Source of the DNA: EX4484-2 sp964592095
GTDB lineage: Archaea; Altiarchaeota; Altiarchaeia; IMC4; QMZM01
Direction of reading: 5' to 3'
Assembly: GCA_964592095.1 (NCBI GenBank)
Contig: CAZQER010000010.1
Location: 1 to 30,155, forward strand
Length of the DNA stretch: 30,155 nt
Each line of letters opens with the position of its first letter. Within the stretch, counting starts at the first letter, position 1. This document shows, in pieces, positions 7,575-15,140 of the stretch. Both the position numbers and the translations under genes were made by a program. The notes below the pieces were generated by a model. That model searched no databases. It was given only the letters and a program-made list of their open reading frames with translations, and was not told the origin of the DNA.

Positions 7575-7610
7575 TTTAATTATTATGATTTAATTATTAT
7601 GATTAATAAT
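7573..7610. repeat. Tandem 14-bp repeat and inverted repeat upstream of ftr, candidate operator
   Basis: GATTTAATTATTAT occurs twice back to back (7573-7586, 7587-7600) and a shortened third copy GATTAATAAT follows (7601-7610). The end also forms an inverted repeat, ATTATTA-TGAT-TAATAAT. The 12 bases ATGATTAATAAT (7599-7610) equal 3719-3730 beside the palindrome before fwdA. A TATA-like stretch begins about 25 bases downstream. Together this looks like a regulator site for ftr. Confidence 0.4.
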
Positions 7611-7635
7611 GACTAATTTTATACTTGAATGTTAT

Positions 7636-7702
7636 ATTTTTATATATACTATTATCCTCTATCTATCCTCTATCTATTTATGCCCATTTACCATTTATAT
7701 AC
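7636..7702 (+). promoter_or_regulatory. Two TATA-like boxes upstream of ftr
   Basis: ATTTTTATATATAC (7636-7649) and ATTTATATAC (7693-7702) both resemble archaeal TATA boxes. The second lies 30 bases before the ftr ATG at 7732 and would give a nearly leaderless message; the first would give a leader of about 60 bases. Which one is used cannot be decided from sequence. Confidence 0.4.
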
Positions 7703-7731
7703 CATTACATGATGATCAACAATTTTATAAA

Positions 7732-8634
7732 ATGAGTGCAGAAATTGAAGATACATATGCCGAAGCATTTGAAGGATGTTATTCAGAGATATTGGTAACT
7801 GCAAAAAATAAAAAATGGCTCTCCAACATAGTTAATTGTGCTACTGGTTATGCTACAAGTACAATAGGTTGTGGCTGTGAGGCAGGAGTTGATTTGTATC
7901 TGAAAAGAAGGGAAACCCCTGATGGAAGAGTAGGCGTATTATTACAATTCTGGATTCCATTATGGAAGAGGGAGTACAAAAGGAATTTAGAGCATGAATT
8001 AATTCATAGGATAGGGCAGTGTATATTAACAGCACCGACTGCAAGTGTTTTTAACGCAACGGATAGTAAAAATAAATTTGCTGTAGGTAAAAAGATTGGA
8101 TTTTTTGGAGATGGGTATCAGAGAGAGGAAAAAATGTATGGGAGAAATATGATAGTAATCCCCACAATGATGGGTGAGTTTCTAATCGAAGATAATATTG
8201 GTTTTTGTGAGGGTGTTATGGGTGGGAATCTTTGGTTTATGGGCGATTCAGAAAATTCAGCACTCTCAGCGGCAGAAATGGCTGTAGATGCCATATCAAA
8301 GATAAAGGGTGTTATAACAAGCTTTCCGGGGGGTATCTGTGCATCTGGCTCAAAGGTTGGTTCTAAATACAAATTTCTCACTGCCTCTACAAATCATAGA
8401 TATTGTCCATCATTGAAATATATTGTAAATAATTCATTGGTTCCAGATAATGTTAATTCAATATCCGAGATTATTATCAACGGAATAAATGAAAAAAATC
8501 TTAGAGAGGCTATGAAAAAGGGTATAATGGCGGGTATAGATGTTAAAGGACTCATCAGGATTTCTGCCGGTAATTATGGTGGAAAATTAGGTAATTACAG
8601 GATTTACCTTAAGAAAATTATAAATGATTTATAA
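7732..8634 (+). CDS. ftr: Formylmethanofuran:tetrahydromethanopterin formyltransferase
   Basis: Ftr moves the formyl group between methanofuran and N5 of tetrahydromethanopterin, the step next to formylmethanofuran dehydrogenase; it is a soluble cytoplasmic enzyme. The protein has 300 residues from the ATG at 7732, against about 297 in the family. Hallmarks are the N-terminal EIEDTYAEAFEG, ATGYATSTIGCGCEAGVD, ETPDGR, CILTAPTASVFNA, and the glycine-rich second half with GFCEGVMGGNLWFMG and FPGGICASGSKVGSKY. The frame stays open to an ATG at 7609, but the extra 41 residues are encoded by the AT-rich promoter region and are absent from known Ftr. The ClC gene begins six bases after the stop, so ftr-clc-citG are probably co-transcribed. 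Confidence 0.95.
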   Translation: MSAEIEDTYAEAFEGCYSEILVTAKNKKWLSNIVNCATGYATSTIGCGCEAGVDLYLKRRETPDGRVGVLLQFWIPLWKREYKRNLEHELIHRIGQCILTAPTASVFNATDSKNKFAVGKKIGFFGDGYQREEKMYGRNMIVIPTMMGEFLIEDNIGFCEGVMGGNLWFMGDSENSALSAAEMAVDAISKIKGVITSFPGGICASGSKVGSKYKFLTASTNHRYCPSLKYIVNNSLVPDNVNSISEIIINGINEKNLREAMKKGIMAGIDVKGLIRISAGNYGGKLGNYRIYLKKIINDL

Positions 8635-8640
8635 GAGAAT

Positions 8641-10398
8641 ATGAAAATGCTTAAAATTCCCATGGAGACCAGGGGTGCTGTCAGGCATATCTTTTTAGCC
8701 ATAATTGTGGGATTATGCGGTGGAGCAGGAGCAATAATCTTCAGAGAGACAATATTTATCATTCAGAAATTCTTTTTTGGGTTTATACTAAAGTCAATTT
8801 CATATCAGTATTATAATTATAATATATCGATAATTCTATTACCTACTATTGGAGGTATATTGGTTGGATTAATTGCCACAAAAATAGCAATAGAGGCGAT
8901 AGGAGATGGAGTACCTGATGTAATGGAGTCCATACATATTCATGGAGGAAAGATAAGAAAAAGGGTTGGTTTTACGAGAATAATTGCATCTGCAATTACT
9001 ATCGGTTCAGGTGGTTCAGCAGGTAGAGAGGGACCCATAGCCCAGATAGGGGCATCCTTTGGCTCTCTTATAGGTCAGATTGGTCATCTAAATGAAAGGT
9101 GGAGAAAAATCCTTACTGCTTCTGGACTTGCAGCTGGTCTGGGTGCCACATTCAACGCGCCATTGGGAGCGGCTATATTTACCATGGAGGTACTCTTCAC
9201 AGAGTTTGAGGCAATAAGTGCCACATCTATTATATTAGCATCCGTTGTTGGAACGACATTTAGTAATGCAATAACAAAGGAATTTTTAACGGAGCATTCT
9301 GTAATAGAGTTGGGAAAAAATCTTACATTCAATCACCCGTTTGAACTTTCCTTTTATCTCTTATTGGGATTAACTCTTGGTTTTTTATCTATACTGTGGG
9401 TAAAGATATTCTACAAAATTGAAGATTTTTTTGACTCATTAAGAATTCCTTTATATATAAAAACGGCACTTGGCGGTCTTTGTGTTGGAATTATCGGTAT
9501 CTTCACATTAAAAGAAATTCCTAACGGTGGTCCTCTGGGTTATGGTATAATGGGTGTCGGTTATGAAGGTGTAAATATGGCATTAATGGGCAAATTATCA
9601 TTGATATTATTAATCATCTTAGGTATTGTAAAAATAGTTGCAACATCCTTTACAGTTGGTTCTGGAGGCAGTGGAGGGATATTTTCACCATCTCTCTATA
9701 TAGGGGCAATGTTTGGTGGAGCATTGGGTATTTTATTTAATTATATTGCACCAGATATAGCACAGGTTCCAGAGACATACGCACTTGTTGGAATGGGAGC
9801 ATTTTTTGCAGCCACTGCAAACGCTCCATTGACAACAATTATAATGATACCAGAGATGAGTAAAGACTATTTTCTTATACCTGCAATGATGATGGCATGT
9901 ATCACAAGTTATGTTATCAATTCATTATTTATGAAGGATAGCATATATACTCTAAAGTTAGCCAAGGGGGGTGTTCCCATTGATATAGACCATGTCCTAA
10001 GTGAGATAAGAGTTGAGGATATAATGAGCAAGAAGGTAGATTCTGTATCAAAGGATATAACTGTTAGAGAATTTATAGATAAAATGTGGAGAGAAGGTCA
10101 TATTGGTTATCCTGTCGTGGATAATAATAAAAATCTTTATGGAATTGTCACATTTGATGACCTTCATGATGTTAGTCCAGATGATAAGATAAGTGATATA
10201 TGTACAAGAAACGTACTTACAGTTAATCCCAAGGATTCTGTTCAGATTGCAAATAAAATAATTTTAGAAAATGACATAGGTAGATTGGTCGTTGTGGATA
10301 ATAAAAATCCAAAGAGAATAGTTGGAATTATATCAAAAACAGATATTCTTAGAGCATATCACAAATCCCTAAGACTTAAGAGGACATGGCAGGATTGA
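8641..10398 (+). CDS. ClC-family chloride channel/transporter with C-terminal CBS pair
   Basis: This 585-residue membrane protein has the ClC signature segments: GDGVPD (88-93), GSGGSAGREGPIAQIGAS with gating glutamate E130, and GSGGSGGIFSPSLYIGAMFGG (the GxFxP motif), plus TANAPLTTIIMIPEM. After about residue 455 two CBS domains follow, VEDIMSKKVDSVSKD to GIVTFDDL and ISDICTRNVLTVNP to GIISKTDILRAY, which commonly sense adenine nucleotides. Position 89 is Asp where E. coli ClC has Ser107, and the site of the internal proton glutamate (E203 in E. coli) appears to be V184 in FTMEVLF, suggesting weak or no H+ coupling; this is by eye alignment. It starts six bases after ftr and overlaps the next gene by 13 bases. 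Confidence 0.92.
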   Translation: MKMLKIPMETRGAVRHIFLAIIVGLCGGAGAIIFRETIFIIQKFFFGFILKSISYQYYNYNISIILLPTIGGILVGLIATKIAIEAIGDGVPDVMESIHIHGGKIRKRVGFTRIIASAITIGSGGSAGREGPIAQIGASFGSLIGQIGHLNERWRKILTASGLAAGLGATFNAPLGAAIFTMEVLFTEFEAISATSIILASVVGTTFSNAITKEFLTEHSVIELGKNLTFNHPFELSFYLLLGLTLGFLSILWVKIFYKIEDFFDSLRIPLYIKTALGGLCVGIIGIFTLKEIPNGGPLGYGIMGVGYEGVNMALMGKLSLILLIILGIVKIVATSFTVGSGGSGGIFSPSLYIGAMFGGALGILFNYIAPDIAQVPETYALVGMGAFFAATANAPLTTIIMIPEMSKDYFLIPAMMMACITSYVINSLFMKDSIYTLKLAKGGVPIDIDHVLSEIRVEDIMSKKVDSVSKDITVREFIDKMWREGHIGYPVVDNNKNLYGIVTFDDLHDVSPDDKISDICTRNVLTVNPKDSVQIANKIILENDIGRLVVVDNKNPKRIVGIISKTDILRAYHKSLRLKRTWQD

Positions 10399-11357
10399 TT
10401 GATATGATTGATTATACTTCAATCAGCAAAATAAAGAGGGTTGCAGAATTAGCAAAAAAAGCAGCCATTCTTGAGGTTAATGCTTCCAAACCGGGCAATA
10501 TAACACCAGATAATGAATTTGAAGATACCACATACAGAGATTTTCTTCTTGGATGTTATGCGATAAGGAATGCAATTGAACAGTCGGCGATTAATGGATT
10601 CAGGGCGGATAGAGGAGAGATTCGTTTTAGTAGGATAGGTATTGGGAAGTATATAAAAAAGGCTGTTTCTGATGTGAGGGCATCTCATAAAGGTGGAAAT
10701 ACGCATCTGGGCATAATAATGCTTTTTATTCCATTAGCAGTTGCTGCAGGAATGTGCATATCTCAGGGTGTTAGTTTCAGAAAGAAACTTCAAGATAATT
10801 TAAGGAAATGTATAATGCTTTCGTCTGTAGAGGATTCTATTGAACTTTATGATGCAATTCTTATTTCAGGTATGAATAATTTAGGTAAAGAAAAAGAGTT
10901 AGATGTTAGAGATGATAAATCAAGATTGGAATTGAAAGAGAGGAATATAAACCTTGAACAACTTATGAAGGTTTCTTCGGATAGGGATACGATTGCAAGA
11001 GAGCTTAGTAGTGGAATGGGTATTATTTTTGATACAGGAATACCTACATTTGAGAGATTATATAATAAAATAAAGGATACCAATCTATCTATAATCCAGA
11101 CATACCTCATACTCCTCTCAAGATTTCCAGACAGTCTAATTTCAAGAAAGGTTGGTAGAAAGAAGGCAGAAGAGGTGTCAAGAAAGGCAAAAAATACACT
11201 TGATAAAGGAGGTGTAATTACAGAGGAGGGTAGAAAAGAGATAGAGAGATTTGATAGATATTTGAGAAGTAAGGGTAATAAATTGAATCCTGGAACTACT
11301 GCAGATTTAATTGCTGCAATTCTTTTTGTATGGTTGCTGAATAATTACTTTGAATAA
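10386..11357 (+). CDS. CitG/MdcB-like triphosphoribosyl-dephospho-CoA synthase family protein
   Basis: The 323-residue protein carries the CitG-family motifs EVNASKPGNITP, SHKGGNTHLGIIMLFIPL and, at the C-terminus, NPGTTADLIAAILFVWLL. Bacterial CitG and MdcB join dephospho-CoA to ATP to make the prosthetic group of citrate or malonate decarboxylase. Archaea with H4MPT metabolism have homologs but generally no such decarboxylase, so the substrate here is not known; placement behind ftr suggests a C1-cofactor link, which is inference. The frame overlaps ClC by 13 bases from the ATG at 10386; a second ATG at 10404, six bases past the ClC stop, is an equally possible start. Family call firm, function uncertain. 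Confidence 0.85.
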   Translation: MAGLIDMIDYTSISKIKRVAELAKKAAILEVNASKPGNITPDNEFEDTTYRDFLLGCYAIRNAIEQSAINGFRADRGEIRFSRIGIGKYIKKAVSDVRASHKGGNTHLGIIMLFIPLAVAAGMCISQGVSFRKKLQDNLRKCIMLSSVEDSIELYDAILISGMNNLGKEKELDVRDDKSRLELKERNINLEQLMKVSSDRDTIARELSSGMGIIFDTGIPTFERLYNKIKDTNLSIIQTYLILLSRFPDSLISRKVGRKKAEEVSRKAKNTLDKGGVITEEGRKEIERFDRYLRSKGNKLNPGTTADLIAAILFVWLLNNYFE

Positions 11358-11451
11358 GTAAGTGCTTTAGGCATCTCAACATCTCTCTGATTTACCAATT
11401 CATCAAGCCATTCTAAGGATACCTTATTTTTAGGCTTTACAAAGAAAATCT
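11345..11451 (-). pseudogene. Short open remnant downstream of the tRNA, unknown
   Basis: Reading out of the 3' end of the tRNA on the same strand, one frame stays open for about 35 codons (IFFVKPKNKVSLEWLDEL then VNQRDVEMPKALTYSK) and stops at 11345-11347, antisense to the last codons of the CitG-like gene. Codon use looks like that of the real genes nearby, but there is no ATG; only a GTG inside the tRNA could start it. It may be the end of a gene left by recombination at the tRNA, or chance. Confidence 0.2.
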
Positions 11452-11525
11452 TGGGCCCGAAGGGATTCGAACCCTCGACCACACGATTATGAGTCGTGCG
11501 CTCTAACCAACTGAGCTACGGGCCC
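11452..11525 (-). tRNA. tRNA with CAT anticodon, probably tRNA-Ile2 (alternatively elongator tRNA-Met)
   Basis: The 74-base minus-strand gene folds as a complete cloverleaf: acceptor GGGCCCG with CGGGCCC and discriminator A, D arm GCTC-AGTTGGTTA-GAGC, anticodon arm CACGA-CTCATAA-TCGTG (anticodon CAT), five-base variable loop, and T arm GAGGG-TTCGAAT-CCCTT. CCA is not encoded and there is no intron. The acceptor stem and A73 resemble archaeal tRNA-Ile(GAT), whereas elongator tRNA-Met usually begins GCCGGGG, so I favour the AUA-reading tRNA-Ile2, whose C34 is modified to agmatidine in archaea. It lies 46 bases downstream of the secretion ATPase on the same strand. Confidence 0.93.
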
Positions 11526-11571
11526 TTTAGATAATTTTAATAATTTAAAGATTCAAATATTAAAAACATAC

Positions 11572-12972
11572 TCAGGTATCGGATTTTGAATGTATCTTTG
11601 GATGTGGAAAATCCCCATCCTCCTTTTCCTTTAGTTTTATCCTCTTCAACACATAATTCTTATCCTCATAATATTTTCTTATAAATTGAACAAACTCAGA
11701 TTGCTCATTTATATTATTTCTGACCATAAAATCAAGAACATTTTCCCTTATTCTTATTTCATTCAGTATGTTTTTTTCAGATACTCCAGATATCATTGCT
11801 ATAGAACTTATTATTGTTGCCGGAAAATTTCTGAACTTCAGGATCTTTTCTTCATTGTCATACTCATAGATATTACCAAGTTGAACAACATCGCCTATAA
11901 TATGCCCAACCTCCCTTATCTCTATCACCCTTCTTATGGTTTTTGACCCTTCCATAAATCTCTTTAATACAACTATAAGATGGACTACATTTATCATATC
12001 TATAGGAACATTCATCGGTGGTGACCTCATTCTCAATATAGTTTCTTTTGCTGTATTACCGTGTATTGTTCCCATACAGTTATGACCCAGATTCATTGCT
12101 GCTGCTAAAGAGTATGCTTCCCTACCTCTTACCTCTCCAACCACAATTCTATCAGCTCTCTGCCTGAGACTGTTTTTTATTAGATCCTCCATCTCTATGT
12201 TCTCTGTTGTCTTCACCCTTATCCAATCATCCATATATTCCAAATTGAGTTCAAATGTATCCTCAATTGATACTATCCTTTCCGGCTCTCTAGAAAACAT
12301 TAACAGAGCATTAAGAAGTGTTGTTTTTCCACTGCCTATACCTCCCGATATTATTATGTTCCTTGACGCAACACCAAATCCATCTACACATAGCCAGAGA
12401 AATGCTGATGCCTCTGATGTCATTGTACCATTTTTTATCAAATCAATGATGGTTGGTTGTTTTTCGAGGAATTTTCTTATTGTAATTGCTGGTCTTCTGA
12501 AGGATATTGGAGGTAGTGTAATATTAACCCTTATGCCTTCAGGAAGCGTGGCATTTATAATTGGCTTATCTGTCATTTCACCAGAGAAGATTTTTATCTT
12601 CTCAATCAATTTAAATATACTCTCCTTGTACCTAAATTCTATATTCGTCTTACATTTACCAAGTTTCCTGTGAATAACAAATACTGGCTTTTGTGCGTCA
12701 CTTATAAGTATTTCTTCTATATCGTCATCCTCAAAAAGTGGTTGCAGTATGCCATAATTCGATATGTAATCAGCAGCCCTTGAAACCTCATCATTGCTCA
12801 TATTTATATCTTCAGAAAGAATAAAGCGGATCACCATATCCCTTCTCTCATCTGGAGTGAGTGTGGGCAGGATGTTGGAAAATTTCTTTATAAATCTATC
12901 CTCCAAGGTTGAGAATTTTAATTTTTCCTCCTCAGTAAATACAATCTCCTTTACATTATATTCATTAAACAT
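11572..12972 (-). CDS. Type II/IV secretion-type ATPase (VirB11/CpaF/FlaI family)
   Basis: This 466-residue cytoplasmic ATPase would power assembly of a pilus, archaellum or secretion filament. It has the family order: a helical N-terminal domain with GILQPLFEDDDIEEILISD, a linker with ITIRKF, Walker A GGIGSGKT (210-217), the Asp box IVSIEDTFEL (233-242), Walker B region RIVVGEVRGREA (275-286) and the His box GTIHGN (301-306). The C-terminal 60 residues are charged. No membrane platform protein (TadC/FlaJ/PilC-like) or pilin lies next to it in this window, so the machine it drives is unknown. It is divergent from leuC, 66 bases away, and followed by the tRNA. Confidence 0.9.
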   Translation of the reverse strand: MFNEYNVKEIVFTEEEKLKFSTLEDRFIKKFSNILPTLTPDERRDMVIRFILSEDINMSNDEVSRAADYISNYGILQPLFEDDDIEEILISDAQKPVFVIHRKLGKCKTNIEFRYKESIFKLIEKIKIFSGEMTDKPIINATLPEGIRVNITLPPISFRRPAITIRKFLEKQPTIIDLIKNGTMTSEASAFLWLCVDGFGVASRNIIISGGIGSGKTTLLNALLMFSREPERIVSIEDTFELNLEYMDDWIRVKTTENIEMEDLIKNSLRQRADRIVVGEVRGREAYSLAAAMNLGHNCMGTIHGNTAKETILRMRSPPMNVPIDMINVVHLIVVLKRFMEGSKTIRRVIEIREVGHIIGDVVQLGNIYEYDNEEKILKFRNFPATIISSIAMISGVSEKNILNEIRIRENVLDFMVRNNINEQSEFVQFIRKYYEDKNYVLKRIKLKEKEDGDFPHPKIHSKSDT

Positions 12973-13008
12973 ATTAATTAGTTATTGAATTGATATATTA
13001 AATTACAA

Positions 13009-13021
13009 TTTATTTTTATAA
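13009..13021 (+). promoter_or_regulatory. TATA box of the leuC/hacA-like gene
   Basis: TTTATTTTTATAA lies about 18-30 bases before the ATG at 13039, the position expected for a leaderless archaeal message. The same 66-base gap must hold the promoter of the divergent ATPase gene. Confidence 0.4.
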
Positions 13022-13038
13022 TCAAATACTCTTACACA

Positions 13039-14298
13039 ATGCCTACCATTGCTGAAAAGATTCTTGCGGAAAAATCTGGAAATAAGAGGGTTGAGGTTGG
13101 AGAGATTATAGAGGCTGAGGTAGATTATGTGATGGTAAATGATATCACTGGATTACCAGCATTTAAGGTATTTGATGAATTTAAAACAGAACCTATAAGG
13201 GATAAAATTGTATTGATTCCCGACCATTATGTTCCAAATAAGGATATAGTTTCAGCAGAACAGGCAAAGGCAATGAGAGAATTTGCTAATCGTTATAAAA
13301 TTGAAAACTATTTTGAGGTGGGTAGGGGGGGTGTTTGTCATCAACTCATGATTGAGGAGGGTTTTGTTGCACCTGGTAAATTAATAGTTGGTGCAGATTC
13401 ACATACATGTAGTTATGGTGCTCTCGGTGCTTTTGCAACGGGTATTGGTTCTACAGAAGCAGCAGCGGTGATGGCAACTGGAAAATTATGGTTTAAGGTT
13501 CCAGAATCACAGAAATTTACAGTTGATGGCAAATTAAATAAATGGGTTATGGGTAAAGATATAATTTTACATATTATAGGGGATATAGGTGTTGACGGTT
13601 CCCTGTACAAATCAATGGAGTTCTATGGTTCTACGATCTCTAAGCTATCATTATCTGATAGGATTACGATATCAAACATGGCAATAGAGGCTGGTGCTAA
13701 AACAGGAATCATACCTCCAGACAAAAAGGTTTTTGAATATCTGAGGATGAGGATTAGAGATTCATATAATGCTGTTTATGCTGATAAAGATGCAGAATAT
13801 TCAGATAAATTTCAGTATGATGCTAAAGATATAGTGCCAACAGTAGCAAAACCATTCCTTCCATCAAATATTGCACCAGCATCTGAGTTATCAAATATAG
13901 AAATTCAGCAAGCATATTTAGGTTCATGTACAAATGGCAGAATAGAGGATTTGAGAATAGCCGCGAGGATATTAAAGGGCAGGAAGGTAAGTAAAAATGT
14001 TAGAATGATTGTTGTTCCAGCAACAAAGAATGTATTTGAACAGGCAATAAAAGAGGGTTTGATAAAGATATTTTTAGATGCCAATGCCTATGTCTCGGGA
14101 CCCACATGTGGTGCATGTCTTGGAGGATATATGGGTGTATTGGCAAAAGGGGAGATATGCATATCATCAACAAATAGAAACTTTATTGGCAGAATGGGGC
14201 ATAAAGAATCAAAGATTTATCTTGCAAGCCCTGCAGTTGTAGCTGCATCAGCAATTTCAGGTCATATTACGGACCCCAATGAATTAAATTATAATTAA
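13039..14298 (+). CDS. leuC: 3-isopropylmalate dehydratase / homoaconitase large subunit
   Basis: This aconitase-family large subunit isomerises 2-isopropylmalate to 3-isopropylmalate in leucine synthesis, or a homocitrate-type substrate in the related homoaconitase. At 419 residues it has the archaeal length. The [4Fe-4S] ligands are C297 in YLGSCTNGR and C357 and C360 in GPTCGACLGG. Other landmarks are DHYVPNKD, RGGVCHQLM, GADSHTCSYGALGAFATGIGSTE and the closing FIGRMGHKESKIYLASPAVVAASAISG. The small (LeuD-type) subunit that decides substrate is not adjacent, so LeuC versus HacA cannot be settled here. ilvE at 20217 supports a branched-chain amino acid context. Confidence 0.9.
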   Translation: MPTIAEKILAEKSGNKRVEVGEIIEAEVDYVMVNDITGLPAFKVFDEFKTEPIRDKIVLIPDHYVPNKDIVSAEQAKAMREFANRYKIENYFEVGRGGVCHQLMIEEGFVAPGKLIVGADSHTCSYGALGAFATGIGSTEAAAVMATGKLWFKVPESQKFTVDGKLNKWVMGKDIILHIIGDIGVDGSLYKSMEFYGSTISKLSLSDRITISNMAIEAGAKTGIIPPDKKVFEYLRMRIRDSYNAVYADKDAEYSDKFQYDAKDIVPTVAKPFLPSNIAPASELSNIEIQQAYLGSCTNGRIEDLRIAARILKGRKVSKNVRMIVVPATKNVFEQAIKEGLIKIFLDANAYVSGPTCGACLGGYMGVLAKGEICISSTNRNFIGRMGHKESKIYLASPAVVAASAISGHITDPNELNYN

Positions 14299-14397
14299 AT
14301 TTATTTTTAAATTCGCATTTATAAATACTACATTAATTCATTAACACATTTATAAATTTATAATATATAAAAAGTATAAAATCAAAATTAAATTGAA

Positions 14398-14700
14398 ATG
14401 TTTGCAAGCCATTATGTTATACAACAGATTTATCATCTGTTTGATATCGGTGATATTGAAGGTACAAAGGAGTTATTTAATAAATTTACTAGTAGGTATC
14501 CAGCAGATATGGAGCTTAAGGAGTTGAAAAATGAATTTTTGAGGATTATAAAATCAAATAATAATGAGGAAATGAATAAATTAAAGAATAAATTCAAAGC
14601 ACTTATTGAAGCAAGAAAACTCGAAACATCAGGTGGGATTTCAACCTTAACAAAAAAGGGCAGACGCCCCGGAATAGATTCATGGATCAGATTGGTTTGA
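14398..14700 (+). CDS. Small helical protein of unknown function
   Basis: The 100-residue product is charged and mostly helical, with many K/E/N residues between about 20 and 80 and a basic end, KKGRRPGIDSWIRLV. It has no signal peptide, membrane helix or cysteine motif, and I recognise no family. It starts at an ATG after a 99-base AT-rich gap that includes a TATA-like tract (ATTTATAAATTTATAATATATAAA region, 14348 onward), and the CBS-domain gene follows 10 bases after its stop, so the two probably share a message. Confidence 0.6.
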   Translation: MFASHYVIQQIYHLFDIGDIEGTKELFNKFTSRYPADMELKELKNEFLRIIKSNNNEEMNKLKNKFKALIEARKLETSGGISTLTKKGRRPGIDSWIRLV

Positions 14701-14710
14701 TTTAAAAGTA

Positions 14711-15112
14711 ATGGTGTTTGATATGAAAGCAAAGGACATTATGACCAAAGGGATTATATCAATAAAAAGAGATACTACGGTTAAGGATGCCATGAAGACG
14801 ATGCTTGAAAGAAGGGTGACATCTCTTATAGTAGAAAAGGAAAAGGAGGATGGGGATTTTGGGATACTGACGAGGAAGGATATAATAAACAAGGTAATAG
14901 CACCAAGCAGGGACCCAGGTAATGTTAAAGTCGGGGATATTATGTCTGAGCCATTACTTTGTATCTCACCGGAGTTCAGTGTTGAGAACATAGCAAGATT
15001 GATGGAAAAAACGAATATAAGGAGGTTTCCAGTGGTTGAGGACGATAAAATAATCGGATTGGTATCCAATAGTGATATTATGAGGGCAGTAACAATAGAG
15101 ATTATAAAATAA
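14711..15112 (+). CDS. CBS-domain pair protein
   Basis: The 133-residue protein consists of two CBS domains: KAKDIMTKGIISIKRDTTVKDAM through GILTRKDIINKVIAP, and KVGDIMSEPLLCISPEFSV through IIGLVSNSDIMRAV. Such stand-alone pairs form a disc that binds adenosyl ligands such as AMP, ATP or SAM and regulate a partner. The partner is not evident; the helical protein just upstream and the distant ClC, which has its own CBS pair, are the only hints. A second in-frame ATG at 14723 (MKAKDIM) is an alternative start and matches the usual beginning of the fold. Confidence 0.88.
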   Translation: MVFDMKAKDIMTKGIISIKRDTTVKDAMKTMLERRVTSLIVEKEKEDGDFGILTRKDIINKVIAPSRDPGNVKVGDIMSEPLLCISPEFSVENIARLMEKTNIRRFPVVEDDKIIGLVSNSDIMRAVTIEIIK

Positions 15113-15140
15113 AATAGAAAAATAATAGTTGTTAAATAAA

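Noticed and set aside
7609..7731. N-terminal 41-residue hydrophobic extension of Ftr (ATG at 7609), looking like a membrane anchor
   Set aside because: It is encoded by an AT-rich stretch containing two TATA-like boxes, and Ftr proteins start at the MSAEIEDTYAEAF position; the hydrophobic look comes from the T-rich DNA.
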